NCBI RefSeq assembly: GCF_020171115.1
Contig: NC_058095.1
Location: 86,542,001 to 86,606,000 of the forward strand
Direction of reading: 5' to 3'
Source: Neogale vison
Lineage: Eukaryota > Chordata > Mammalia > Carnivora > Mustelidae
Length of the DNA stretch: 64,000 bases
Part shown: in pieces, positions 1-27,712 of the stretch
Position numbering within the stretch: position 1 is the stretch's first letter
Layout of the letters: the number at the start of each line of letters is the position of its first letter
The notes under the pieces: generated by a model
What the model saw: only the letters and a program-made list of their open reading frames with translations
Told to the model about the DNA's origin: nothing
Database searches by the model: none
Position numbers and translations under genes: made by a program

Positions 1-211
1 ACCTGCTCTTATAATGACTTCAGGTGAAATCAGATGCAGAACTTTCTGGGATGGGGGTCACTAGCTGGCAACATTCTAAACTGTACTATGACCCTAAAAA
101 AAGTTAAGCAGCATTAATACTTTTTAAAAGGTATTTAAAATGCCGATGTACACTTGACAAGATGCTGGGGAAAAATCAAGTATATATTAACAACCAAAAT
201 TTTACAATATA

Positions 212-358
212 GGGGCGCCTGGGTGGCTCAGTGGGCTAAGCAACTGACTCTTGATTTCAGCTCAGATCTTGATCTCAGGGTTGTGAGTTCAAGCCCCATA
301 CTGGGCCCCATGTTGGGTTCCACGGTGGGTATGGAGCCCATTTGAAAAAAATTAAAAT
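212..358 (+). mobile_element. CAN-SINE, short older type
   Basis: Head GGGGCGCCTGGGTGGCTCAG, then a GACTCTTGATTTCAG variant of the body. It lacks the long CT tract and ends in an A-rich GAAAAAAATTAAAAT tail. Confidence 0.9.
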
Positions 359-785
359 ATCGAGAATTCAAACTTCAGGGGAAAAATTAGTTTTCAAATA
401 CTTCAATGTCTTTATAGTCCAGATTTCTCTTTACCTATTTTGTCTCTACGATGGCCACTTATCGCCACCTAATGGTAACCAGTGGAATAACCAAAAAGGT
501 AAAAGACCAGGAAATTACACTGTAATTCCAAAAATATTCCCCAAAGCCTTTTACTCTGGGGTGAGGTGGGAGGGGGTGGGGAGTAATACAATTATTTCAA
601 AGAATTTATCACCTGTTAAAATACCCAGAAAATTAAAAACTGGGTTTACTTCCTGCCTTCACCAATTTCCAATAGCATTTCATCATTCTGAGATAAAGGT
701 GCAGTACTCTGAACTCAAGAATTCTATGAAATTGTTGTGTTATCTCGCAAATAATTGCTAAAAAAAATACTTCCATTCATTTTAT

Positions 786-986
786 TTTTTTAAAGGTTTT
801 ATTTATTTATTTGACAGAGAAAGATCATAAGTAGATAGAGAGGCAGGCAGAGAGAGAGAGAGAGAGAGAGAGGGAAGCAGGCTCCCTGCTGAGCAAAGAG
901 CCCGATGTGGGACTCGATCCCAGGACCCTGAGATCATGACCTGAGCCGAAGGCAGTGGCTTAACCCACTGAGCCACCCAGGCGCCC
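786..986 (-). mobile_element. CAN-SINE
   Basis: Reverse copy: T-rich tail and TTTATTTATTT first, an (AG)n tract at about 850-872, then the tRNA-like head ending GCCACCCAGGCGCCC. Confidence 0.93.
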
Positions 987-1839
987 ACTTTCATTCATTT
1001 AAAATTTTTAAGTTATATTCATGTGAGACCTTAAAAATTAAGAAATTATTTATTTCATTTTAGTTTAATTAAAAATTAAGAAATAAGAAAAAAGAAAGAA
1101 TACATAGGCCTTTACAATTTGTACACATTATGCAGGTGGATCTCCTTCAAGATCCCTTTGCAGAAGTATAACGTCTCCTTTTATCCTGTCCTAGTGGAGC
1201 CCCTTGGAGAACAGACACAGAAGTTACAAGAGAGGAGTTCACTAAGTTTACTTTACTTGCATCTTTAATGTTTGTGGGTTCCAGGGAGTTACTTGCCGGG
1301 AAGGGCAGCTATCCTTGTAAGAACACTTGAGAAGTAAAAGCAGCAGGTTCAATGTTGTTGAAACAGACCTTGACTTGATACATAATACTTTTGAGTAAAG
1401 TTTCAAAAATATATTTCCTGTGGATTGCATAAGAATATTCAAGAATATTCACCTATCTCTCCTAGTAACTCTACTACTCTCTGCTATCTTCCTTCTGAAT
1501 ATCAAATTTGATTAGTATTAGCTAGCATTATTAAGATTCGTCACACAATCTTTCAGTATTTGCCAAGGCCAAATCTGGAAAAAGCATGACCAGCATTCTT
1601 GGTGCTTGAGAAGCCCCTAATTTAGGTAAGTAATGCAAGAGGAACAGCTTCAACAACAGGCACTTCAAGATAAATGCCATGTGCATGAAAGGAGTCAAAT
1701 GGGAATAAAAAATTCCACCTGGGTGATAAAAGCTTCACAGACACAGTGGTCTCAGCATGAGGCCTTGGGGGGGGGCGGTGTCTGAGGCAGGCAGGCTCTG
1801 GTTAGCAGGAGACCCCGGCCGGGCAGGGACAGCTGAACA

Positions 1840-2010
1840 GGCTCCTGAGTCCGAGCCTCCTCCACCTACTAGCTCTGTGACCTCGGGTAGATCACATAAT
1901 TCTAGGTGCCTCAGTTCCTCATCTATGAAACAGGAATGAAAGTACTACTCAAACAGCCCCAAAGCTGTTATGAAGATCTGATGAAAAATACATGCTTCAA
2001 ATGGCAAATA
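1840..2010 (+). repeat. MIR
   Basis: CTACTAGCTCTGTGACCTCG, GCCTCAGTTCCTCATCTATG and AAGTACTACTC follow the MIR core order. Confidence 0.75.
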
Positions 2011-3281
2011 CTTAATCACTAGGAACTATATTGAGTATCAGGAAGACAAAGATCTTTCAGACAGCCTGGGTATACGGTGATAAGGTTCAAGGTAAGTTGT
2101 TTGAGGGAGGCAGACAGATGCAGGAGTTCTACAGAAATGATCTGAGGACTTTGTAATTAATTAAGACATGGAAGTATAGGGAATAAAAAAATGTTAACTG
2201 ACCCCAAATTTGTATTTGAGTGACTCAGAGACTAGTAGATTCACTATACAGAGAAGTACTAACAAAGAACTGGCTTGAGGAGGGGCCAATGTGTCCATTT
2301 TTAACAACATAAATGTACGCAGAGCCTATCAGCCTTGGGGACTGCTGGTCAGCCTGTGTAGGCTTAGGGTTAGGGCAGGAGTCTCGTGGTGAATCCTTAA
2401 AGCCACATAAACCCAACAGTGCCCCAGTGGCTCCAACATTATTCAAACCCAGTTAACAAGCAAAATGATATTACCTAATGCAGGTGCTATACATCCCAAG
2501 ACCCTGACCTCTACTTCCCAACGTACTCTGATAAACTGATCTCTATTAACAGGTAATATTATGTCCTATTTAGTAGGAGAAACATAACTACAAAAAAAAA
2601 TAGTCATAACTATAATAGTCACGAAGCAAGGAGGGGAGCTGACACAGAGCAGGCGGATCTGTTGGTGGTGGTCAAGTCACCCTCATTCTCCCAGCCCTGA
2701 GTGTACTATAGAAACAAGGGCATTCGGCTTGTTAGGATGTTTTGTTTTAGAAAGAGAAGTGGCCAGGGTCAGACACTCTGGACTCTAAGGATGGAATCCT
2801 GAACCAGTCACTTTGTCCTATTTCCTATCTGTGAAAGGAGGGGTCTGAACAATGTCTATGGTCCCTCGTATTCTAGGGCAGACACTGCATCAGCCCTGCT
2901 TCCTGCTTCCAGAACAAAACCGTGTGGATCTTTCGAAGACGTGCAGAATATGAATAAGTACACTATGTAAAGGTCTCGGTGATAGTCCCTGTACCTCCGC
3001 TCCCAGACCTCAATCTTCAAAATTCTTAGCTTTCCTGTTCACTTGCCTCTCCTTCCTGGTCATCCACCAAGGATACATGACATCTGAAACACCCCAACGG
3101 TCTCAAGTAATTTCTTAGTTCTGAGTTACCATGGATGATAGACAAACTTCCAGAGAGTTCCATATTCAAATACAACAGAAGAAATTCGTAACACAAATAA
3201 CCTAAAGTTTGTATGATATGCAAATTTAAGCAACGTACAAGAACTGTAGCAATAAAGGTACCAACTAAATATTAGTAAAAC

Positions 3282-19902
<16,621 letters not shown>

Positions 19903-20010
19903 CTTGTTCCCAGAGCAGCCCCGTTCCCCGCCGCGAGGTCCCGCCCCTGCACCGCAGCTCCCGCAGCGAGCACGCGCGCCGTGTTTCCAAGGCAGCGGCC
20001 CACGCCGCGC

Positions 20011-20016
20011 CACGTG
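20011..20016. promoter_or_regulatory. CACGTG E-box, proximal
   Basis: A palindromic CACGTG followed by AC (CACGTGAC), about 109 bp upstream of the MIPEP start codon and 9 bp from an ETS-like site. This is the core bound by USF, MAX/MYC and MiT/TFE proteins. Binding here is an inference. Confidence 0.45.
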
Positions 20017-20177
20017 ACGCCAGCGCTTCCGGGTCGGGCCTTGAGGACCCTCAGGACGTGAGCACGTCGGCGTCCAGAGGGCAAAAGCGTCACCCCGCCG
20101 CCTTCATGGCAGACGCCGCGGTCTTGCGCCCCCGTGTGCCTGGAGTCAGGAACCGCCAAGGTTTAAGTCTTTCTTAT

Positions 20178-20183
20178 CACGTG
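20178..20183. promoter_or_regulatory. CACGTG E-box, distal
   Basis: A second CACGTGAC, 167 bp further upstream and in the same orientation as the proximal one. On the gene strand it reads GTCACGTGAT, close to the CLEAR-type GTCACGTGAC consensus. The duplication of the octamer in one CpG island is what makes it worth recording. Confidence 0.4.
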
Positions 20184-21123
20184 ACTCGAGCCGCGCGGAC
20201 CCAGTCTGCGTGCAGGGCCAGTTCTTCCTGGAGGAGGAGCGAACGCTCTGGGAACGCCGCCTGAGTGAGTGCCTTACCCGGCGTGACAGGACTGGTGACA
20301 CTCGTCCACTCTACCGGCCTGCACTTTAAACAATGGTCAGAATTAAATAGACGGTGTGGCTGCAGTGCATGGCCAACTATCCATGAGTCTTCATTTATTT
20401 TGACTTGTAAATTTTATTACAAGAATCTACAGCATGAATTTGTAGAGGGAGGGTTTCGCCAAACTTCACTCAGCCGTAGGGCAAATGAGAAGGTCTGGGG
20501 GGCAGGAGGCGGAGAGGGAGTCGTGATTTGGGGCTTCGGATGGCCCGTGTGTAAGGGCATGGCCCCTGCGGAGCCTTGGTCTCCTGTAAATGAGTGGAAA
20601 TCGCGCCTGTTTGGAGTCGGGGCCCTGTTCTCGCCCAAGGTGCGAGGATTAACCTTGCTCACCTTCAGCGTGCTCCTCTGCAGAGAGCGAGTCCTGCGAG
20701 GTGGCTGCGTCCTCCACCTTCCTGAAGGGCATGCAGATTAAGTAAAAGGGTTCAGTGTTTCTTTTGAGAGACTTCTGCAGGTGGAGGGAGACTTCAGTCG
20801 TTGGAGAAGGGACTGAGGGTGAATGAGGCCGCCAAAGCAGCCCTGACATTGGCCTGGCTGTCTCGGTCCACGCACCTGCCACGTCTGGGGCTCTCACTTT
20901 CAGGGCTGATGGGAGTGCTGTTGAATGGCGAATCCACATGGGGTGGTCCCCTTGAGAATGACCCCTTCTGCAGAAGTGAAGCCAGGTGTGTGGGTATGAG
21001 AAGACCCCTCGGATAGTAAACAAGAGGGAGGGCTGGGTACTGCAGCCTCTGGCCAGCTCTTCAAAATACAGCTCTCCACCTCATTTTTTGTTTGTTTGGG
21101 GGGTTTTTTTGTTTGTTTGTTTT

Positions 21124-21305
21124 TAACGATTTTATTTATTTATTTGAGAGAGAGATCACAAGTAGGCAGAGAAGCAATCAGAGAGAGAGAGGAAGCAGGC
21201 TCCCTGCTGAGCAGAGAGCCCAATGCAGGGCTCTATCCCAGAACCCTGAGATCATGACCTGAGCTGAAGGCAGAGGCTTAACTCGCTGAGCCACCCAGGT
21301 GCCCC
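21124..21305 (-). mobile_element. CAN-SINE
   Basis: Reverse copy with GATTTTATTTATTTATTTGAG and a terminal GCCACCCAGGTGCCCC. It abuts a second reverse copy of another subtype. Confidence 0.92.
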
Positions 21306-21318
21306 TGTTTTGTTTTGT

Positions 21319-21442
21319 TTTTTAAGTAGGCTCTACACCTACCCTGGAGCCCACAGCAGGTCCATACTCACAACCCTGAGATTAAGACCTGAGCTGAGAT
21401 CAAGAGTCCAATGCTTGACCCACTGAGCTACCCAGGTGCCCC
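21319..21442 (-). mobile_element. CAN-SINE, short older type
   Basis: Reverse copy lacking the CT tract: GTAGGCTCTACACCTACC through GAGCTACCCAGGTGCCCC. Same subtype as the copy at 212. Confidence 0.88.
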
Positions 21443-22166
21443 TCTCCATCGAGGTTTGATGCAGGAACTAGATACCAACTGAATCTCTTAAATCAGCGTC
21501 TGAGTGCAGAAGGCATTGATGGCTGTGGTCTTCTAAGACCGCAGAACCTTGATTCCTTTGCCTTGGGTGTCAGAGGTGTGAATTGTGCAGAGGACCAAGA
21601 ACCCAAAGGAACATTGTTATTCCCAGGCAATCCACAGTCACGTTTTCTTAAACTACTTTATTTGAAGTCTTTCCAGACCCTTATCTCAGCTGAATGTTTA
21701 GGCTTAGTGTAAAGCTGTGTTCATTTTAACATTGCCCGTTGAGTTTAAGCAGTCCTAAGAACCTTCTGCAAAGTTCTAGAGAGCCAGAAGTTAAGTCCGG
21801 GAGTGGCACAAGCTTCCTAAAGATAGCTTCTAATCTCCCTCCCTCCAAAAAAAGAAAAGAAAGAAAGAAAAAATTTCAAATGGAGTTTGTTTCCAATTTA
21901 GCATGGCAAGGTAAAAAGCCCAATTGATTGTATGGTAAGCTGTGATTTCCTTTTCTACTGATTTTTTTTAATCACAGATTTAAAATGATTTAAAAATCAC
22001 TTAAATCATTTAATCATTTAATGATTTAAAATCTCCAAGTCCTTACCTCCATGGTGATTAATATCACATTAATATCACAGTATTGCTGACTGGTTGGTTC
22101 TTAGGGCAGCAACCCCACATGACAGACCCTGCCTGTGTATCAGACCCTTACAAAGATGACAAATGT

Positions 22167-22363
22167 GGGGGCGCCTGGGTGGCTCAGTGGGTTAAAGCCT
22201 CTACCTTCAGCTCTGGTCATGATCTCAGGGTCCTGGGATGGAGCCCCGCATTGGGCTCTCTGCTCATCAGGGAGCCTGCTTCCCTTTCTCTCTCTGCCTG
22301 CTTCTCTGCCTACTTGTGATCTCTGTCTATCCAATGGATAAATAAAATCTTTAAAAAAAAAAT
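22167..22363 (+). mobile_element. CAN-SINE
   Basis: Full-length copy with GGGCGCCTGGGTGGCTCAGT head and AATAAAATCTTTAAAAAAAA tail. Confidence 0.94.
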
Positions 22364-22626
22364 ATGTCAGGTGTGTCATGTAAAAAAAGAAAATTCATCA
22401 ATATATTTACAAAAATGCTTATTTCATCACATTTTTTTCAAAGGTGTTTCAAATATGAGAGCCTTCCTTTAGCCCAGAATGATTGACCTCCAAGGATACC
22501 TAACCATTGTAATGCAACCCTTAAACCCAAAAGTGTCCTCAAGGGATGATGACTTGTCCTAAATTAAGAAGGTATTCGGTGTCTCAGAGAACCTGCATAA
22601 TTAGACTTTTAAAAACTGCAGTCCAG

Positions 22627-22819
22627 GGGCGTCTGGGTGGCTCAGTGGGTTAAAGCCTCTGCCTTCGGCTCGGGTCATGATCCCAGGGTTCTGGGATGGA
22701 GCCCCGCATCGGGCTCTCTGCTCAGCAGGGAGCCTGCTTCCTCCTCCTCTCCGCTTACTTGTGATTTCTGTCTGTCAAATAAATGAATAAAAAAATCTTT
22801 AATAAGTAAATAAATAAAT
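22627..22819 (+). mobile_element. CAN-SINE
   Basis: Flanked by AAAAACTGCAGTCCAG (about 22611-22626 and 22820-22835), one of the longest target duplications in the window. The A-tail has expanded TAAA units. Confidence 0.95.
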
Positions 22820-23831
22820 AAAAACTGCAGTCCAGATTCATAGACAACCAATGAAATATCACCCCATATGACAGATTAAACACACCCACACCCCTGCCAG
22901 TCAACTTCATCTTTTTTAAATCCTTTAAGACATGTTTTACATCGCATCTTCTATATTTGACCTCAAAAAAAAAAAAAGGATTTTATAAAAACTGATATCC
23001 TTGTACAATCATAAATGTATTTTTTCTTTTCACATCTACTTCAACCTATAAAGTTGTGTTCCTAAATAGAAAGGAGTTAGCACAGGTAGCCTCCCTGTTC
23101 AGTCCATAACAAAACCAGGCTTTACCCTGCGGAGCAATAGCTTAGATTATTACAATTCAAGAAAGCTGCAGAAGCCAAAGGATAAGGACACTCTGGCTCA
23201 ATAAATGAAGTGATCAGTCATGCTACCGCTGAGCGTTGAGTAGGGCAGCAAGGAGGATACGGGGGCTGGGCTGCAAAATTGAAGGAGAGACTCACTGTCA
23301 GGGTCATGACCAGGCTGTGTCAGCACCTGAAGCAGGTGCCTCCTGTAGTGCCGCACTCTGGGTGCCTCACTTGGTTCCCCCCAGTCGTGGCTCTGTTCTA
23401 GAAGAAACAAGGAAGGCCAATAAAATACCTATAAACAGATTCATTCTGTATAATTCCAAGATTTTCCATAACCACCAAGTAGTTTTTCAGTATTTCACTT
23501 AGAGCAGTGCTGCCTGCACGAAAGTCCCATTTTTCCCAGGGAATGAAGATATCATCACAGCTATGTTGATTCAGTAGGAGTACAGAGAGAATGGCTTTAA
23601 GTCCCAATTTCTAGAGGCACACCCTATCAGACAAACTGGCCCCAGGCTGTGATTTAGAAAATAGTGTAGCTTGAATGTGCACTGAGCTCGCATTGTTTTG
23701 CTTCTTTATTAGTTGCTCTTAATTAATAGAAAGTATACTAACTGATGTAATCCTTTCAGCATTTTAGAGGCCTGGGACCATATGAAATTCTTCCATTCCA
23801 GCACTGCTGTGCCCTAGGAGACTGGGGCACA

Positions 23832-24013
23832 GGGCGCCTGGGTGGCTCAGTGGGTTGAAGCCTCTGCCTTCGGCTCGGGTCGTGATCTCGGCGTCCTGGT
23901 CGTGATCTCCGCTCGGCGGAGAGCCTGCTTCCTCCTCTCTCTCTCTCTCTCTGCCTACTTGTGATCTTTGTCTGTCAAGTAAATAAATAAAATCTTTAAA
24001 AAAAAAAAAAAGA
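23832..24013 (+). mobile_element. CAN-SINE with internal 20-bp duplication
   Basis: The segment GGTCGTGATCTC occurs at 23878 and again at 23898, replacing part of the usual body. The rest is canonical. Confidence 0.92.
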
Positions 24014-24559
24014 AAAGGAAAAAGAAAAGTTGAATAATGTACCCACTTCAAATTCCTTTGTTGTGGCTGGACCAACAAACCATACACCTCAACTCTTAGT
24101 CTTGGGCTTCTTCCACTACAATCATGCTGCCCCTCTCCTTGGGCCGTAGACTACTTAATATTCTTTGAGACAAAAGCCCTGCATCAGACTGGCTCATGCA
24201 ACACAATAGTCCAGAGGTATCTCTGCCTTCAGGGACAGCTGGGCAGAGGGGTCTCAACACTGTCATTAGACCTGGGCTGTCTCCAGCCCTGTTTGATTTT
24301 GTGTGGGGGCGCTGCAGATGAGCTAAATGCAGGCAGCTGAAATTCTAGCTTCACCTGAAGATCTTGACTCCCTTACCAGTCGGCCTTCCAAAGTGGCAGA
24401 TGGAATCTCATTGGCTCTGATTGGATCGGGCTCCCTTTTGGAAACAGTCACTGTGGCCAGAAGAAGGTGCTGTTCTTATTAGCCAGGGCTGAGTCTTGTG
24501 TCCACTGCAGAGTGTGGAGTCTACACTGTTTGAAAGACTTGCCTGACATTGGGGAGGGT

Positions 24560-24660
24560 ATGTGCTATGTGTGTGCTGTGAAGTGGGTAAACCTGGCGAT
24601 TCACAGACTAATAATACATTATATGTTTATTAAAAAATTTAAAAATTTAATTAAAAAAAA
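24560..24660 (+). mobile_element. L1 3' tail fragment
   Basis: TAAACCTGGCGATTCACAG and ACATTATATGTTTATTAAAA are typical of the very end of carnivore L1, followed by an A-rich stretch. Confidence 0.7.
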
Positions 24661-24901
24661 GACTTGTTTGAGAGTGCACACCAGGATGCTTTGACCAGAC
24701 GAGAGGGAAGTGGATGGTACATGTTTGAACAAGAACCATCCGCTGTGGCCTAAAAGGCAAGTTTCTTTCCACCCCACTTTCTTAGTAAATCCATCTCCAC
24801 CCTCCACTTTCCTCTGTTACTGCTTGGGGTCTCTATCCAGTAACCTCTGTCCAGTAACAACTTCCTTTTGCGTAACTCCTTTAAAAAATTTAAAATTGAA
24901 A

Positions 24902-25103
24902 TGAGCCACCCAGGTGGCTCAGTCTTTAAGTGTCTGCCTTTGGATCAGGTCATGATCCCAGAATATGGGATCGAGCCTGGCATTGGCATCCGCACCGGGC
25001 TCCCTGCTCAACGGAAGCCCGCTCTCCCTCTCCACTCCCCCTGCTTGTGTTCTCCCTTTCTCTCTCTCCCTCTCTATCAAATAAATAAATAAAGTCTTTA
25101 AAA
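24902..25103 (+). mobile_element. CAN-SINE, diverged
   Basis: Head GAGCCACCCAGGTGGCTCAG and body CTGCCTTTGGATCAGG differ from the young copies. The tail is AAATAAATAAATAAAGTCTT. Confidence 0.88.
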
Positions 25104-25532
25104 GATTGTTTATAAGGTAAACAGTGAAAAACAGCTAATGGAATTCACCTTGCTGGATTTTGGTTTCCTTTGGGACCTGTGATCCCTTTCTTCCTTCTTT
25201 TTTCTCTCTTTGGGAATGGGACTGTCTATTCTGTGCCCTTTCCCCCCACCACCCCCTTGTATTTTGGAAGCAAATAATGTGTCTGGTTTTGCAGGTTCAC
25301 AGAGGGAGAGGGATTTTGCCCCAGGATGGGTCACACAATAGATCTTCCTTACAACTGACATCGAGGATTTAGATGAAGAGACTGAGGACTTTAAGTTGGT
25401 TGATTTTTAGATGACATTCTTAGACTTAGCATTGATGTTGATGCATGTGGGTTAAGGAGAGTGTATTTGGCACTGGGGAATATCAAGAATTTGTGGGGAA
25501 CCAGAGCAGTCTATTACAGGTTGAACTTGTCT

Positions 25533-25958
25533 CCCAAATAGGTATGTTGATGTCCTAAGCCTTGGTATCTATGAATGTGACTTTATTTGGACTCGGGGTC
25601 TTTATAGGTGTAATCAGGTTAAGATAAGGTCACAGTAGATTAGGATGGCCCCTATTCCAAATGACGGGTGTCCTTATCAGAGAGGGATGTTTGCACACAA
25701 GCAGACAAGGAGGGAAGGTGGCTATGTGAGGATGGGGGGAGAGCTGGAGGATTCCACAAGCCAGGGCATGCTGGGTCCACCCGAAGCTGGAAGCAGCAAG
25801 GTAGAACCCTCCTCGAAGGCTTCAGAGGGAGGCTGTGCTGACACCTTGATTTTAGACTTCTAGCCTCCAGCCCTGTGAGACAATCACTTGCTGTTGTTTT
25901 AAACTCCCCAGTTTGTGGTACTTTGTTACAGCTGTCCCAGGAACTGAGCACAGGTTCA
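25533..25958 (+). mobile_element. Solo LTR of MaLR type (MLT1-like)
   Basis: Hallmarks in order: TTGAACTTGTCTCCCAAATA, GAATGTGACTTTATTTGGAC, AGGTTAAGATAAGGTCAC, ACACCTTGATTTTAGACTTC, CTTCTAGCCTCCAGCCCTGT and CCCAGTTTGTGGTACTTTGT. It is an ancient non-coding LTR of the ERVL-MaLR class; no internal viral genes are present. Subfamily not assigned. Confidence 0.85.
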
Positions 25959-26308
25959 AGTCTGGCAAATGGTCTCATAAACAACTATTTTTGAACTGAA
26001 TGGTGGTAAAAAAACCTAGGTTATAAAACAAGCAAAGTGTTCCATGGCTCTCTGGGATGTCTCCTTGTCACCTGCTTACAACTCTTATTAGTTATGAAAT
26101 GGAATGAACATATGAACACTTCCCTCTTCTTTCTCCCAGTATCCTCAGAAATTCAGATGAGGGCTAAGTCCTGATATGGTTCCTCCAAGCACTAAAATGA
26201 CATCAGAACCTGAGTCCTATAAGAAATGTATATGCAAAGCACTCTTCCAGTAAAAGAAACGATGGAAAATCATATGTAACTTATAATAGACAGGGCAAGC
26301 ATTCTTTA

Positions 26309-26432
26309 AGATTTCATTTATTTATTTATATGATTTTTTTTAAAGTAATCTCCACACCCAATGTAGGGCTCCAGATCATGACCCCAAAATCAAGAGTGGC
26401 ATGCTCTACTGATTGAGCCAGCCAGGCGCCCC
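26309..26432 (-). mobile_element. CAN-SINE, short type, distal of a sense pair
   Basis: Reverse copy from AGATTTCATTTATTTATTTA to GAGCCAGCCAGGCGCCC. Together with the next copy it forms a head-to-tail pair in the sense of C1QTNF9. Confidence 0.85.
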
Positions 26433-26530
26433 CAGATTTTATTTTTAATTAATCTCTATACCCACCATGGGGCTGGAACTCCCAACCCTGAGTTCCACAG
26501 GTTCCCCCGACTGAGCCTGCCAGGCGCCCC
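26433..26530 (-). mobile_element. CAN-SINE, short type, proximal of a sense pair
   Basis: Reverse copy ending GAGCCTGCCAGGCGCCCC. Its tail gives AATAAA (26443-26438) and an ATTAAA on the C1QTNF9 strand, about 290 nt past that gene's stop codon. Confidence 0.85.
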
Positions 26531-26730
26531 AGTGCAAGCATTTTTAAATTTACTCTTGGAAACAGCAATGTAAGTCACATAAAATCGGCTTTAAGGATAA
26601 CTTTCCTATTGTTGTCTCCCTATGACGATTACAGTAATCAGAGTGGGTCGCAGAGCAGAGCCATCTGAGAACCTGTTCACCAAGCCAGCTCCGAGGGGGG
26701 GCAGGGGGGCAGATCCTACACGTCTCCCCG

Positions 26731-27503
26731 TCACTGGCTGCCGAATAGAAGGAAGCCTGTGAAGGTCGTGTCGTCGTCCTCATCTGCGAACAAGCCATTG
26801 AACCTCTCCCCGCCCGTGACCTGCAGCCACACCTCGTCCCCCAGCTTCAGTGGCAGCACCAGGCCGCCCGATGCCTGGTCCTCAGAGCTCATGTAGCCGT
26901 CCTTGGTGTTCAGTATCTTCACCCCATTTTTGACCAAAGATACCTGAACGTTCCTGGAGAAAACGGTGATGTGGTAGGTGAAGTAATAGACGCCGGCAAT
27001 GTGGCAAATGAACTTCCCCGTGGCCACGTTGTAATGACTGAACTCATTATACAGGATCTTATCAAATTTAATGGGCACATCTGAACTAGGAAACTTGCTT
27101 AGCACCGTGAGCCCCACCGTGAAAGCACTCTTGGGCAAGACTGGAGTCTCACCAATTTTCCCTTTCTCGCCTCGGTCCCCTTTCCAGCCTCTCATTCCCC
27201 GGACTCCTGGATCTCCCTGGGGTCCCAAGGGCCCAGCATCTCCCTTGGGGCCAGGCTTCCCAATGGGGCCCACGGGGCCAGGTAGACCCATTGGGCCCAA
27301 AGGCCCAGTGCTGCCCTTTAGCCCTTCTGGACCAGTGGGCCCCACATTGCCTTTATCCCCCTTTTGCCCTTGAGGGCCAGTCTCTCCCCTGAGACCTTTC
27401 TCTCCCATGGGACCAACAAATCCCTTTGGCCCATGTTTCCCCGGGGGTCCCCGTGAGCCTTGATCGCCTTTGACGCCTTTGGCTTCAACTTTTCCATCTG
27501 CTC
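26731..27503 (-). CDS. C1QTNF9: C1QTNF9 last coding exon (collagen tail and C1q domain)
   Basis: The acceptor CATCTAG|GAG opens a 256-codon run. Residues 78-195 are Gly-X-Y, interrupted at GKV-EAK-GVK where Glu takes the place of Gly. Residues 197-333 are the C1q jelly-roll domain, including GGERFNGLFADEDDDTTFTG near the C-terminus. The protein ends FGSQ before TGA. Codons are GC-rich in the collagen part, which explains open antisense frames. Confidence 0.97.
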
Positions 27504-27667
27504 CTAGATGGAAAAAGAAAGAAAAAAGGAAAAGATGATTTGTGAAACATCAACTTATAAAACCAACTTTGGCTTTGCCATTGTTGAGCATATGAATGAA
27601 ATAAAGCAGGGCCCGGGTTCAGTAGCTGCTCAGGGTCTGAACGTTAATTTACTCCTAAAATGAGTGC

Positions 27668-27712
<45 letters not shown>

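Larger units (their letters stand above)
1..3271. other. MIPEP intron 5 (partial)
   Basis: Contents are two CAN-SINEs (212 and 786) and a MIR relic near 1,840-2,010. A run of ten or more G at about 1,767 is the only other feature. No MIPEP exon 6 was recognised on the minus strand. Confidence 0.6.
20291..26730. other. Intergenic region between C1QTNF9 and MIPEP
   Basis: Holds eight CAN-SINE copies (21,124; 21,319; 22,167; 22,627; 23,832; 24,902; 26,309; 26,433), an L1 tail near 24,560 and an MLT1-like LTR at 25,533-25,958. The C1QTNF9 3' UTR must occupy the upper end. No additional coding gene was recognised; the moderately GC-rich part near 20,300-21,000 is the flank of the MIPEP promoter. 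Confidence 0.55.

Noticed and set aside
212..280. tRNA genes at SINE heads
   Set aside because: The tRNA-like A and B boxes belong to SINEs. No complete cloverleaf with an intact anticodon arm was found.
803..994. Recurring small proteins of the form GAWVAQWVKPLPSAQVMISGSWD
   Set aside because: The same peptide appears at many sites because it is the translation of the CAN-SINE head. It is not a gene family.
2355..2375. Two TTAGGG-like hexamers (TTAGGGTTAGGG)
   Set aside because: Only two units. This is too short to call an interstitial telomeric site.
27071..27373. Pro-rich collagen-like open frame on plus
   Set aside because: It is the mirror of the Gly-X-Y codons of C1QTNF9 on the other strand.
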